From Planctomycetota bacterium (GTDB taxonomy: Bacteria > Planctomycetota > Phycisphaerae > Phycisphaerales > SM1A02), in contig JAPUKX010000331.1 of NCBI GenBank assembly GCA_027295435.1, positions 1-12,792 of the forward strand: a DNA stretch of 12,792 nt. Reading direction: 5' to 3'. The notes under the pieces were generated by a model. That model searched no databases. It worked only from the letters and a program-made list of their open reading frames with translations, and was not told where the DNA came from. A program made the position numbers and the translations under genes. This document shows, piece by piece, positions 1 to 8,237 of this stretch (position 1 is its first letter; each line of letters opens with the position of its first letter).

Positions 1-927
1 TTTGCACAACGCAGGAATGAACCGCTCAGCAATGCCCTGCTCGACGATCACTCGCCGGGTGCAGGTACAGCGCTGCCCGGTGGTCGCAAAGGCGGCCCGG
101 GCGCATTCGACGACCGCTTGCTTGAGGTGGGCATCGGCCAAGACCACCGCCGGGTTGTTCCCGCCCATCTCCAGGGCCATGATGCGCCCCGGCCGATCGA
201 GGTTGGCTTCGAGGATGCTGCGCCCAACCGCCCAGGAGCCCGTGAACAGAATGCCGTCGATGCCGTCGTGGCTCACCAGGGCCGGCGCGACGCCCCGGCC
301 GCCATGAATCATGTTGAACACCCCCGGCGGGACGCCCGCTTCATCCATGAGCTCGGCGAGCAGTTGTCCCACGGCCGGGGTCTGCTTGGACGGCTTGAAG
401 ACAATCGTGTTGCCCAGCAGCAGCGCCGGCACGAAATGACCGTTGGGAAGGTGGGCGGGAAAGTTGAACGGGCCGAGGACCGCCATCACCCCATGCGGCT
501 TGAAGCGGCAATGACCCGCACGGGACGCCGACACGGTCACCTCGTACTCCCGAACACGGCTGAGGCTGATCTCGTCCAGCGTGATCCGGACCTTGTCGGC
601 CAGCCCCTTCGCCTCCAGGCGAGCCTCAGCCAGGGTCTTGCCCATCTCGTCGGTGATGACTTCGGCGATGCGCTCGGCGTGCAAGGCGACGATCTGCTGC
701 CAGCGCCGCAACATGTCCGCCCGGTCATTCATAGGGCGCGCGGACCACTCGTCCAGCGCGACGCGCGCGGCCTGGATCGCCTGGTCCACATGATCCACGG
801 ACGGCGAGCCCTGCCAGATGATCCGATCCGGCTCGGTGGGATCGGTCGACACGAGGTCATCGCCTTGGATCGGCTCAAATCGGCCGTTGATGTAGCTGCT
901 TGGCGGGTGCTTTAGGAGGTCGATCAC
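1..927 (-). CDS. astD: N-succinylglutamate 5-semialdehyde dehydrogenase AstD (partial, C-terminus beyond left edge)
   Basis: Aldehyde dehydrogenase that oxidises N-succinylglutamate semialdehyde to N-succinylglutamate with NAD+, step 4 of the arginine succinyltransferase (AST) pathway in the cytoplasm. I translated 309 residues from a GTG at 927. It opens VIDLLKHPPSSYINGRF and contains the AstD-type segment GPFNFPAHLPNGH, the cofactor-binding FKPSKQTP and FTGSW, the general-base glutamate in ALEMGGNNP, and the nucleophilic cysteine in TTGQRCTCTRR. The TCTRR context after the cysteine is typical of AstD rather than of generic ALDHs. The GTG overlaps the astA stop in GTGA (4 bp), which both fixes the start and indicates translational coupling. 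Roughly the last third of the enzyme (family about 490 residues) lies outside the window. Family assignment is firm; the specific substrate rests on motifs plus the astA neighbour. Confidence 0.92.
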   Translation of the reverse strand, partial: MIDLLKHPPSSYINGRFEPIQGDDLVSTDPTEPDRIIWQGSPSVDHVDQAIQAARVALDEWSARPMNDRADMLRRWQQIVALHAERIAEVITDEMGKTLAEARLEAKGLADKVRITLDEISLSRVREYEVTVSASRAGHCRFKPHGVMAVLGPFNFPAHLPNGHFVPALLLGNTIVFKPSKQTPAVGQLLAELMDEAGVPPGVFNMIHGGRGVAPALVSHDGIDGILFTGSWAVGRSILEANLDRPGRIMALEMGGNNPAVVLADAHLKQAVVECARAAFATTGQRCTCTRRVIVEQGIAERFIPALCK

Positions 928-2027
928 GGGACGGCCTCGGGCGCGGCGGCGGAGGTGGCGCGTCGTTCAGCGGGCGCATCGGCCTTGGACTGGCTCAGCT
1001 GCGCCGCGACCGGCGCCGGCATCGGTGTCAGGCCGATGACATCACCCTCACGGGCTCCCAAGAGCTCTGCTGCCTCCGACGGGATCGACACCACCCCCGC
1101 AGATTCTGCATACAGAGTTCTGACCGCCCGGAAGCCCGCCTCCCGATTCACGCTCACGAAGCCGGCGTTCGGCCCGTCATCCACGGGCTCTCCGAGCCGG
1201 CACTTTCTGGTCGATTTGACCAGTTCGATCTCGTCGATCTGCGCTTCAAGGTAGGGGCCGCCATCAAACGGATCGACATGGCCGCGATAGCGAAAGCCGA
1301 TCCCTTCGAGAAGCTTCTTGGCCGGTTCCGTCTCCGGGCCGACCTTCCCGATGGTATTGCGAGCATCGGGCGGCAGCAGCGAAACATATATCTCCTGCTT
1401 GGGGAGCAGGGAAGTGATGAACTCCTTGGAGCGCTGACAGAACAGATCAGCCTCCGCGAAGGTCAGATTGATGAACCGCCGGCCGAACGCCTCCCAAAAC
1501 AAGTTGCGGCTGTCAGGCGTCAACGCCCCCATCATCTCGGCAATGATGCGGTCGGAGAACCACTCGCGGTGCAGCCCGATGAGGTGGAAGCGAATGAGGC
1601 TCAGGAGCATGCCGAGCTTCGCCTGGTGCCCGCGATACGACGGCCCGAGCACCAGACCGCCGATCTCGCTCGGCCCGGATTCGTCTTTCCCGAGCTTCAA
1701 GGTCAGATGCACTTGCCCGGTCTGAAGGTCTGTGCTGTAGAGCTCGCGCTTGCGCAGTTGCAAGTACGTATGAGGCCGCCCGGGCCAGCTGATGCACGAC
1801 ACGATCGACGATGTGCCGATCACATTGCCCGTGCCGGTCTCTTCGATCACAAACATGAACTGCCGCTCGCGCGGGCTGGTCGCCTGGCCGGCAAAGCTCT
1901 TGCGTGACCGCACGATCCTGGTGCGAATGATCTCCGGGTCCGCCGGCAGATTGATAAAGTGCACCATCTTCGCCAACTTCAGCAGCGTGGGGGCATCGTC
2001 GATGGTGGCCTGGCGGATGAGAAACAT
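924..2027 (-). CDS. astA: Arginine N-succinyltransferase AstA
   Basis: Transfers succinyl from succinyl-CoA to the alpha-amino group of arginine (some homologues also use ornithine), committing arginine to the AST catabolic route. The 367-residue protein has a GNAT-like N-terminus (MFLIRQATIDDAPTLLKLAK) and AstA-family blocks: EIGGLVLGPSYRG near 121-133, FWEAFGRRFINLTFAEAD near 178-195, and VDPFDGGPYLEA near 251-262. It is slightly longer than the E. coli enzyme (about 344) because of a low-complexity Ala/Pro-rich tail from about residue 335. The ATG at 2027 is the first in frame and matches the family N-terminus, but it has no clear Shine-Dalgarno. It follows the aminotransferase gene after 74 bp and overlaps astD by 4 bp, so it is part of a minus-strand operon. 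The family assignment is secure; arginine versus ornithine preference cannot be read from sequence. Confidence 0.94.
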   Translation of the reverse strand: MFLIRQATIDDAPTLLKLAKMVHFINLPADPEIIRTRIVRSRKSFAGQATSPRERQFMFVIEETGTGNVIGTSSIVSCISWPGRPHTYLQLRKRELYSTDLQTGQVHLTLKLGKDESGPSEIGGLVLGPSYRGHQAKLGMLLSLIRFHLIGLHREWFSDRIIAEMMGALTPDSRNLFWEAFGRRFINLTFAEADLFCQRSKEFITSLLPKQEIYVSLLPPDARNTIGKVGPETEPAKKLLEGIGFRYRGHVDPFDGGPYLEAQIDEIELVKSTRKCRLGEPVDDGPNAGFVSVNREAGFRAVRTLYAESAGVVSIPSEAAELLGAREGDVIGLTPMPAPVAAQLSQSKADAPAERRATSAAAPEAVP

Positions 2028-2039
2028 GGGAAGAAAGTG

Positions 2040-2067
2040 ATTAGGAGTCAGGGATTAGGGATTAGGG
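2040..2067. repeat. Four tandem heptamers between astA and the aminotransferase gene
   Basis: Reading the plus strand, four consecutive 7-bp units occur: ATTAGGA, GTCAGGG, ATTAGGG, ATTAGGG. The last two are identical, the first differs at one base and the second is more diverged. They lie in the short intergenic space of the operon, just upstream of the astA start. Similar short tandem heptamers occur in intergenic DNA of several bacterial groups. No function can be inferred. Confidence 0.6.
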
Positions 2068-2101
2068 AAGAAGCAGAGGGATCGGAGGACAAGGTCGGGG
2101 G

Positions 2102-3562
2102 TCATTCGCTCTGCGCGGCTTTCGCCAACGCAGTCTCCATGATCTCAAACACGTCGTCGAACTGCTGCGGCTGCATGACGCCGACCGGCGGCAGGAAACG
2201 AATATGGTATGGCCCGTGACCGCAATAAAAGGCGATGACCCCTTCATCGAACATCACGCGCAGCGCCTTGGTGATCTTTGACCGATCACCTCCGAACGGC
2301 GTAAGCCGCATCATCCCCCCCACTCCATCGTAGACGCGTTGCGTTGATCGGCCGTCGGCCTGCGGGACCGGCCCAAACCAATCCGGATGCTGTTCGATCA
2401 GCGCCTGCATGTGCTTGCGGAAAGCCGTCTGAAGCCGGGCGATCCGACCGTCGGGGCCGTAGTATCCACCCTCGCGCAGCCGCGCGAGAATGCGCCGCCC
2501 CACATGCAGCGCAACCGTGGACCCCACGAACGTCGCGCTGAGCAGACCCGGCTTGGGGTTGTATTGGGCGGTGTACAGACACGCGCACGCCTGGCTCAAC
2601 TTCCCCACCGTCACGACATCAACGTAGTCGCCCACGCCGAGCTGCTCAAAGTAGAACATCTCGCACGTTCGGCCGAACGTCTGGATCTCGTCCACCCATA
2701 CCGCGATGCCATTGTCGCGGCACAGTTCCATCAGCCCCACGAAGAACTCGCGCGGCGCCACGTTGAAGCCCCCCTCACCCTGCACCAGCTCCATCACGAA
2801 GCAGGCGTGCCGGCCTGGGTATCGCTCGATCACCTGATGGAGCCCGTCGAGAGTCTCCTTGATCGAATCATCGCCGTGTTCGGGGTCATAGAACGGTACG
2901 TAATCCACGCCGACAGTGAGCGGGATGCCCACCCGACCCGCGCTCGAATCGGTGATCTGCGCCAACGTCGTGGTTCGACCAGCGAACCCGTGTGCGAACG
3001 CCAACACCCGATCTGCCGGGGCATTGTGCTGACAGCACAGCTTCAACGCCGATTCATTGGCCAACGCGCCTGAGTTGATGACAAAGCAGTGCTCCAGCCG
3101 CGATGTTCGGGCCGCTTCGGCCAGCAGGAGTTCAGCGAACTCAATCGCCTCGGTGTTGAATTGCAGGTTGCCCTGCATGACGGTGTCGCTCAGCGCGGCT
3201 CGCAGGGCGGTCGCGACGAGGTCCGGGTCGCTGTGGCCGAATGCGTGCACGCCGATGCCGCTGATCATGTCCCACTTCACCGACCCGTCAGCCAGTTGCA
3301 CAAGCGGGCCGTGGCCGAGGCCGCAACCGACATACGGATACACAGCCGGCCTGCCCTTGATCTGCGTTTGCCGGGCGAGATGCGCCTCGTATGACGCGGC
3401 CAATTCAGGCGCCGGCCGCCGCACACCCGTGATCAACGACCGGGCTTCGACCAGCTCGCGCACAATCGTGTCCACCGCCTCCGCGACGGGCGGGGAGTCC
3501 GCAAAGGCGCTCAAGGATGAAATTTCAGATGTCCCCGAGGTCATGTGCGGGTCTCTGTCCAT
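2102..3562 (-). CDS. Class III aminotransferase, probable N-succinylornithine transaminase (AstC-like)
   Basis: PLP-dependent fold-type I, class III aminotransferase of 486 residues. By context it converts N-succinylornithine and 2-oxoglutarate to N-succinylglutamate semialdehyde and glutamate, step 3 of the AST pathway. Visible motifs are the cofactor phosphate segment NSGALANESALK (163-174), HGFAGRT (191-197), E259 in ELVQGEGG, the PLP aspartate D291 in VWVDEIQTFGRT, and the likely Schiff-base lysine K321 in VTVGKLSQ. Two motifs deviate from ArgD/AstC types: DEIQT lacks the usual following glycine, and the lysine context GKLSQACACLYT is unlike SKAL-type sequences. It is also longer than typical AstC (about 400). 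The ATG at 3562 is chosen because GGTGG lies about 7 bp upstream; the ATG at 3544 is possible. The family is certain; an alternative amine donor such as lysine cannot be excluded. Confidence 0.8.
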   Translation of the reverse strand: MDRDPHMTSGTSEISSLSAFADSPPVAEAVDTIVRELVEARSLITGVRRPAPELAASYEAHLARQTQIKGRPAVYPYVGCGLGHGPLVQLADGSVKWDMISGIGVHAFGHSDPDLVATALRAALSDTVMQGNLQFNTEAIEFAELLLAEAARTSRLEHCFVINSGALANESALKLCCQHNAPADRVLAFAHGFAGRTTTLAQITDSSAGRVGIPLTVGVDYVPFYDPEHGDDSIKETLDGLHQVIERYPGRHACFVMELVQGEGGFNVAPREFFVGLMELCRDNGIAVWVDEIQTFGRTCEMFYFEQLGVGDYVDVVTVGKLSQACACLYTAQYNPKPGLLSATFVGSTVALHVGRRILARLREGGYYGPDGRIARLQTAFRKHMQALIEQHPDWFGPVPQADGRSTQRVYDGVGGMMRLTPFGGDRSKITKALRVMFDEGVIAFYCGHGPYHIRFLPPVGVMQPQQFDDVFEIMETALAKAAQSE

Positions 3563-3591
3563 AGGCGCACCACCCGATACCGATCACTCAT
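3541..3591 (-). other. Possible 16-codon arginine-rich leader ORF before the aminotransferase
   Basis: On the minus strand an ATG at 3591 opens a short frame, MSDRYRVVRLWTETRT, with four arginines in 16 residues. Its stop overlaps an internal ATG of the aminotransferase (codon 7, at 3544) as ATGA. GAGG lies about 8-9 bases upstream of the ATG. An arginine-rich leader ahead of an arginine-degradation gene would fit translational sensing of arginine. GC-rich DNA makes Arg codons common, so this may be coincidence. Confidence 0.2.
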
Positions 3592-3626
3592 CCTACACAC
3601 CCTCGCTGTGTGGGGGTCCACCGTGA

Positions 3627-4904
3627 TTATCGACGCCCGGCCCGGCCCACCGCAGTCACAGGGTCACGTTCAGAAGGAATATGCGCGCGTCCCTGGGCCA
3701 GTCGCGCCAATAGCGCCGCCAGCAGTTGACATCGCTCCACCAGGCTGGCCACTTCGACGTACTCATCGTTTCGATGCAGGTTGCCCCCGCGAACACCGAG
3801 GCTGTCGATCGTCGCCAAGCCTGCATCCTGCAAGTTGTTGCCGTCGCACACACCTCCGGCGGAGGCAAACGGCAACCCACGGTGGGCCGGCCCGAGATCC
3901 TCAGCCACGGCCCGCGCCGCCTCGGCAAAGCCGCGCACCGCTTCGGTGGTCGGCTTCGGTGGTCGGTTCCAACAGCGGTGCACCACCACCCGCGGCAGCG
4001 CATCATCGGCCGTAGCCAGCCCATCAATCGCCGAGCCGAGCCGAGTGCCCGCCTCGGCATCAGCGTAGCGCACGTTACCCCAGGCCGCGGCGTAGTCGGG
4101 CACAGTGTTGGTAACCTGACCACCCTGCAACGGGCTGACGTTGACCACGGTGCCGCTTGGGGGCCTCGCCATCTGGGCCAGGACAATGATAATCTCCGCA
4201 AGCTTGTTGACGGCACTCACGCCTTTTGTGAAATCGCGCCCCGCGTGAGCTGATCGCCCAAACACCTCGACCATGAACTGCCCGGAGCCCACGCGCTCAA
4301 TAACCAGCGCCCCGTCTGCCAGGGCCGGCTCCAGCACGATGCCCAAATCATGTTCGCTTGCAGCTTCGCGTAGAGCCGCTTCGCTGTGGAATGACCCCGT
4401 CTCCTCGTCGCTGTTCAGCAGCATCGTCCAGTTCAGCTCGACGCCCGCCTCGGCCAGCATCTCCAGCGCGGTGACGGCAATCAACACGCCACCCTTCATA
4501 TCCACCGCGCCCGGACCCGTGGCGATCTTCCCGTCGGACGACACCGTCAGCTCACAGAAGGAATCCTCGGGATCATGCACAGTATCGAGGTGCCCGACGA
4601 TCAGGATTCTCGGGGTTGTGGAATCAACACGATGCTTGGCCACCAACGTCGGCGGGATCGATGGACCCACGCTCGATTCGCCGGGTGTCTCTAGCCACTT
4701 GGGTCGCGGTTCCCCAGGCATGTGCTTGATGACCGCTCCCAGCGCTGACAGCCGCTCAGCAAGCAGATCGCGATATCGATCCAACCCCGGCGTGTAGTTC
4801 CTGCCGGTCGGGATCGCCACATGCTCGGCCAACTGTTTCAGCAGCAGGTCCGACCGCGCCTTGACCAGATCACAAAGGCGACGTTCGGTGTCAGTCAACG
4901 CCAT
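3627..4904 (-). CDS. M20-family zinc metallopeptidase/deacylase, candidate replacement for AstE
   Basis: Dinuclear-zinc M20 hydrolase (ArgE, DapE and carboxypeptidase G2 clan), 425 residues from the ATG at 4904. All catalytic elements are present: H105 and D107 in HLDTVHD, bridging D135 in AVDMKGG, catalytic E167 and metal ligand E168 in NSDEETG, E192 in VLEPA, the dimerisation-domain SAHAG (218-222), and H377 in GNLHRNDE. Overall layout resembles carboxypeptidase G2-like glutamate-releasing enzymes. It is the first gene of a minus-strand set, 64 bp before the aminotransferase and upstream of astA and astD. I infer it may cleave N-succinylglutamate to succinate and glutamate, the role AstE plays elsewhere. 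The open frame extends upstream to 5048, but the extra 48 codons are low-complexity and run towards the divergent kinase gene, so I prefer 4904. No clear Shine-Dalgarno is seen. Family certain, substrate inferred. Confidence 0.85.
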   Translation of the reverse strand: MALTDTERRLCDLVKARSDLLLKQLAEHVAIPTGRNYTPGLDRYRDLLAERLSALGAVIKHMPGEPRPKWLETPGESSVGPSIPPTLVAKHRVDSTTPRILIVGHLDTVHDPEDSFCELTVSSDGKIATGPGAVDMKGGVLIAVTALEMLAEAGVELNWTMLLNSDEETGSFHSEAALREAASEHDLGIVLEPALADGALVIERVGSGQFMVEVFGRSAHAGRDFTKGVSAVNKLAEIIIVLAQMARPPSGTVVNVSPLQGGQVTNTVPDYAAAWGNVRYADAEAGTRLGSAIDGLATADDALPRVVVHRCWNRPPKPTTEAVRGFAEAARAVAEDLGPAHRGLPFASAGGVCDGNNLQDAGLATIDSLGVRGGNLHRNDEYVEVASLVERCQLLAALLARLAQGRAHIPSERDPVTAVGRAGRR

Positions 4905-5066
4905 GAGCACATGGTACGGCCGTAGGTGACCTGGTGTGCCGCCAAAGGCCTGCGAGCCCGCCTTGCTGCCAGCGCGTTTCAGCTCTGCTGACCGGCCGCT
5001 GAACTGCCGACCGCTACGCAAAAAAGAGAAGCCTGCCGGGAGCCGCATGCTATTCTATTGGACGTT
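4905..5066. promoter_or_regulatory. Divergent intergenic region between the AST-type operon and the kinase gene
   Basis: These 162 bp separate two divergent starts and must hold, or lie next to, promoters for both directions. A TATTCT hexamer at 5050-5055 is a -10-like match for the kinase gene and would give a very short leader, but no matching -35 is seen. A run of six A residues at 5020-5025 is the only AT-rich patch. No convincing operator was found. Confidence 0.3.
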
Positions 5067-7277
5067 ATGGAGAAGCCACCGCAGTCCGGTTCGACCACGA
5101 ATGACCCGGGCGAACCTCGACCGGGCCAGTTGCCCACGGTCCGCGCGGCGTCGCCGCCGGGTTTGTCGGCATCAGATGCGGTTGGCGAGGCCCGATTTGC
5201 CTCCGGCACACTCCTGGCCGAGCGCTACCGGATCGTCGCCCCGCTGGGTGCCGGCGGTATGGGGGAGGTCTATCGCGCCGATGATCTGAAGCTCGGGCAG
5301 GTGGTCGCACTCAAGTTCCTCCCGCAACGGTGTTGCGGAGATGCGGCGTGGCTGGCACGACTCCGCAATGAGGTGCGCCTCGCCCGCGGCATCGCCCACC
5401 CCAACATCTGCCGTGTATACGACATCGGCGAGGCAGACGGCGAGCACTTCATCTCGATGGAGTACATCGACGGCGAAGATCTCGCATCCCTGCTGCGGCG
5501 GATCGGGCGGCTGGCGAAGGACAAGGCACTGCAGATTGCGCGGCAGCTCTGCGCCGCCCTGGCGGCAGCCCACGAGCGCAGTGTGCTGCACCGCGATTTG
5601 AAGCCGGCCAACATCATGCTCGACGGGCGCGGTCAGGTGCGTATCACCGACTTCGGCATCGCAGCACTCACCGAGCAAGTCAACAAACAAGAGACCGTCA
5701 TCGGCACACCGGCGTACATGTCGCCGGAGCAACTGGCCGGGACCAACGTTTCGGTGCGCAGCGACATTTATTCGCTTGGTCTGGTGCTGTACGAGATCTT
5801 CACCGGCGAACCGGTGTTCGGCGGGCACACGATCACCCAAGTCCGGCGTCTCCATGAACACGCCGGAACAATGGAACCCTCAAACTTTCCTGACGATGTC
5901 GATCCAATCGTTCGGCGGGTGATCGTTCACTGTCTCAAGAAGGATGCGAACAAGAGACCGAGTTCCGCTCTTGCCGTGGAATCGGCTCTATCTGCGTCTG
6001 CGTCACCGCAGAAGGAAGTCCGGCACGTCACGCCACAGCAACGATCTGAGTCGCGCGAAGCAGCCGGCACCGAAACCGTGTTCGACCGACCGGCAGTGGC
6101 GGTGCTGCCGTTTGCCAATATGAGCGGCGAACCCGACCAGGAGTATTTCGCAGACGGCATCACCGAAGACATCGTCACGGCGCTCTCCTATTGGCGCTGG
6201 TTCCCGGTGATCGCGCGGAACTCCACGTTCGTCTACAAGGGCAAGGCCGCGAACATCAAGCACATCGGAAAGGAACTTGGCGCACGGTATGTCCTGGAAG
6301 GGAGTGTGCGAAAAGTTGGCAGCCGGGTGCGAATCTCTGCCCAGTTGGTGGATGCCGCCACCGGCCACCATCTGTGGGCCCAGCGATATGACCGAGACCT
6401 GAGCGATATTTTTGAGCTGCAGGACGAGATCAGCGCGCGGATTGTCGCAAGCATCGAACCGGAATTGGAACGAATCGAGCAGCAGCGAGCCCTGCGCAAG
6501 ACGCCGGAGAATCTCGACGCCTGGGATTACTGTCTTCGCGCTTTGGCGGTGCAGTCCCAATCCACCAAGAGGAACTTTTCGGAGGCCCGGCATCTGCTGC
6601 TGAAAGCCGCCGAGTTGGACCCGGCCTCCAGTCGAGCCCTCTCCATGCTATCGAGGTGTCAGTACGAGGAGGCCATGCACGGCCTGACGGATGATCCAGC
6701 TGGGCTGCTGGCCGAATCCTTCCAGGCGGCAAACCAAGCAGTCACGCTGGATGACGGCGATTGGCTCGCCCACAACATGCTGGGCATGGGCTATTTGTGG
6801 ACCCAGCGCGATTACGACCGGGGCGTGCACGAGAACGAACGGGCCATCGAGCTGAACCCCAGCGCAGCACCGGCCTATCACGGTCTGGCCTGCCTGCTGG
6901 ATTTCTCTGGTCGGTGGGCCGAGGCAATTCCCCGGTTGCATACGGTCTTGCGCCTTGATCCGCGTTATCAACACGCCTACGCCGCGCTGGCAGACCTTGC
7001 TCTCTCCCACCTCATGCTACGGGACTTTCAAGAGGCTGTCCCTTTTGCCGAGAAGGCGATTCGCGTCCTGCCAAGCTACGTTCGGGCCCGCCAAAGGCTC
7101 GCTTCCTGCCTTGGGCATATGGACTGCCAGGAGGATGCTCGGGCCGCTATGGCCGAGTTGCTCGAGTTGCAACCCGGTTTTTCGCAGGCCTATATCGACG
7201 CCACGTATCCGTTCAAGAATCCCGAGGATCGCGACTTCTTCATCGCCGGCCTGCGCAAGGCCGGACTTTCAACGTGA
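5067..7277 (+). CDS. Ser/Thr protein kinase fused to a TolB-like domain and TPR repeats
   Basis: Cytoplasmic Hanks-type kinase of 736 residues from the ATG at 5067. Residues 54-305 are a complete PknB-like kinase: glycine loop GAGGMGEVY (61-69), ATP-binding K83 in VALKF, catalytic D177 in HRDLKPANI, DFG at 195-197, GTPAYMSPEQL (213-223) and SDIYSLG. After a linker, residues 343-470 form a TolB-like N-terminal domain of the kind found in FlgO-like and adenylate-cyclase accessory proteins (VAVLPFANMSGEPDQEYFADG, then YVLEGSVRKVG and ISAQLVDAATG). From about 480 to 730 the helical sequence with AIELNPSAAPAYHGLA and similar units is TPR-like. No hydrophobic stretch long enough for a membrane segment is seen, so unlike classic PknB it appears soluble. 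A TTG at 5058 is an alternative start. It is convergent with dapF, overlapping by 9 bp at the stops. Phosphorylation targets are unknown. Confidence 0.93.
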   Translation: MEKPPQSGSTTNDPGEPRPGQLPTVRAASPPGLSASDAVGEARFASGTLLAERYRIVAPLGAGGMGEVYRADDLKLGQVVALKFLPQRCCGDAAWLARLRNEVRLARGIAHPNICRVYDIGEADGEHFISMEYIDGEDLASLLRRIGRLAKDKALQIARQLCAALAAAHERSVLHRDLKPANIMLDGRGQVRITDFGIAALTEQVNKQETVIGTPAYMSPEQLAGTNVSVRSDIYSLGLVLYEIFTGEPVFGGHTITQVRRLHEHAGTMEPSNFPDDVDPIVRRVIVHCLKKDANKRPSSALAVESALSASASPQKEVRHVTPQQRSESREAAGTETVFDRPAVAVLPFANMSGEPDQEYFADGITEDIVTALSYWRWFPVIARNSTFVYKGKAANIKHIGKELGARYVLEGSVRKVGSRVRISAQLVDAATGHHLWAQRYDRDLSDIFELQDEISARIVASIEPELERIEQQRALRKTPENLDAWDYCLRALAVQSQSTKRNFSEARHLLLKAAELDPASSRALSMLSRCQYEEAMHGLTDDPAGLLAESFQAANQAVTLDDGDWLAHNMLGMGYLWTQRDYDRGVHENERAIELNPSAAPAYHGLACLLDFSGRWAEAIPRLHTVLRLDPRYQHAYAALADLALSHLMLRDFQEAVPFAEKAIRVLPSYVRARQRLASCLGHMDCQEDARAAMAELLELQPGFSQAYIDATYPFKNPEDRDFFIAGLRKAGLST

Positions 7278-8159
7278 CTGACTGAGCGTGCCGCCTGCCG
7301 GCCAGTCGCCGGTGAATACTTCCTCGGCGGGGCCGGTCATGAAGACGTGATTCGTCCGCTCATCCCAGCGGATATCGAGATCGCCGCCGGGAAGATGCGC
7401 GAGCAGTCGGCGATCGGTCCGGCCGGTGATCACCCCGGCCACACACACCGCGCAGGCGCCGGAGCCGCAGGCCAGGGTCGTGCCGCTGCCCCGCTCCCAG
7501 GTGCGCATAAAAACCTCGTTGGGATCAGCCACCCGGACAAAGTGCACGTTCATGCGATTCGGGAAGGCCGGATGTGTTTCCAGCTTCTGGCCGAGGCGTT
7601 GGAGATCGACGACCTCGACATCATCGACGTAGATGACCGCATGCGGATTGCCTATCGAGACGAACACCGCCTCGAAGGTTTGCTCATCAACGCTGATGCG
7701 GTAGATCGGCCCGTCCCCGCCGGCGAGATGACGCCGATCAACGGGCACCTCGGCAAGCAAGAGGATCGGTTCGCCCATATCCACCGTCACCTGGTCGACC
7801 GTGCCATCGCCGCCAATGGTGTATTCCAACGTCAGCACGCCTGTCCCGGTCTGGATGCGCATCGGCTGCGCCTTGCTGAGCCCGTGATCGTGGGCGTACT
7901 TGCAGACGCAGCGTATGCCGTTGCCGCACATCGCGGACTCGGTTCCGTCGGCATTGAACATACGCATGCGCAGATCGGCCTCGACACCGTTCTGAGACGG
8001 GAGGATAAGGATCAAGCCGTCGCCCCCGACGCCCATATGCCGGTCCGCCATCGCCCGAGCCAGCGCAGCCGGATCATTGACGGATTCTTCGGACCCGTTA
8101 ACGTAAATGTAGTCGTTGCCGATGCCGTGCATCTTCGTGAAACGCACCATGGCGGTCAT
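7269..8159 (-). CDS. dapF: Diaminopimelate epimerase DapF
   Basis: Cofactor-independent epimerase converting LL- to meso-diaminopimelate for lysine and peptidoglycan synthesis in the cytoplasm. The 296-residue protein, of normal family length, begins VRFTKMHGIGNDYIYV and carries both catalytic cysteines: C78 in AMCGNGIRC and C231 in LACGSGACA. Substrate-binding segments GNPHAV and WERGSGTT are intact. Two nearby starts are possible, ATG 8159 and ATG 8150. GGTGG lies 4 bp before the first and GGAG 11 bp before the second, so neither is ideal. It follows the lipoprotein gene by 78 bp on the same strand and may be co-transcribed. Its stop overlaps that of the convergent kinase gene by 9 bp, leaving no room for an intergenic terminator. 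No other lysine-pathway gene is adjacent. Confidence 0.96.
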   Translation of the reverse strand: MTAMVRFTKMHGIGNDYIYVNGSEESVNDPAALARAMADRHMGVGGDGLILILPSQNGVEADLRMRMFNADGTESAMCGNGIRCVCKYAHDHGLSKAQPMRIQTGTGVLTLEYTIGGDGTVDQVTVDMGEPILLLAEVPVDRRHLAGGDGPIYRISVDEQTFEAVFVSIGNPHAVIYVDDVEVVDLQRLGQKLETHPAFPNRMNVHFVRVADPNEVFMRTWERGSGTTLACGSGACAVCVAGVITGRTDRRLLAHLPGGDLDIRWDERTNHVFMTGPAEEVFTGDWPAGGTLSQSR

Positions 8160-8237
8160 TGCTCCACCGGCGAGCCCGCCTTGGGGCCTCCGGCCACCGC
8201 GCGGGGCCGCCCACCTTCATTGCGGCCACCAACGGAT

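Noticed and set aside
118..915. A 265-codon plus-strand open frame opposite astD.
   Set aside because: The minus strand carries unmistakable AstD catalytic motifs across the same bases; the plus-strand product is Arg/His/Gly-rich with no recognisable domain.
4905..5048. Longer start for the M20 gene at 5048.
   Set aside because: The extra 48 residues are low-complexity and would run nearly to the divergent kinase start, leaving no promoter space. The family N-terminus fits the ATG at 4904.
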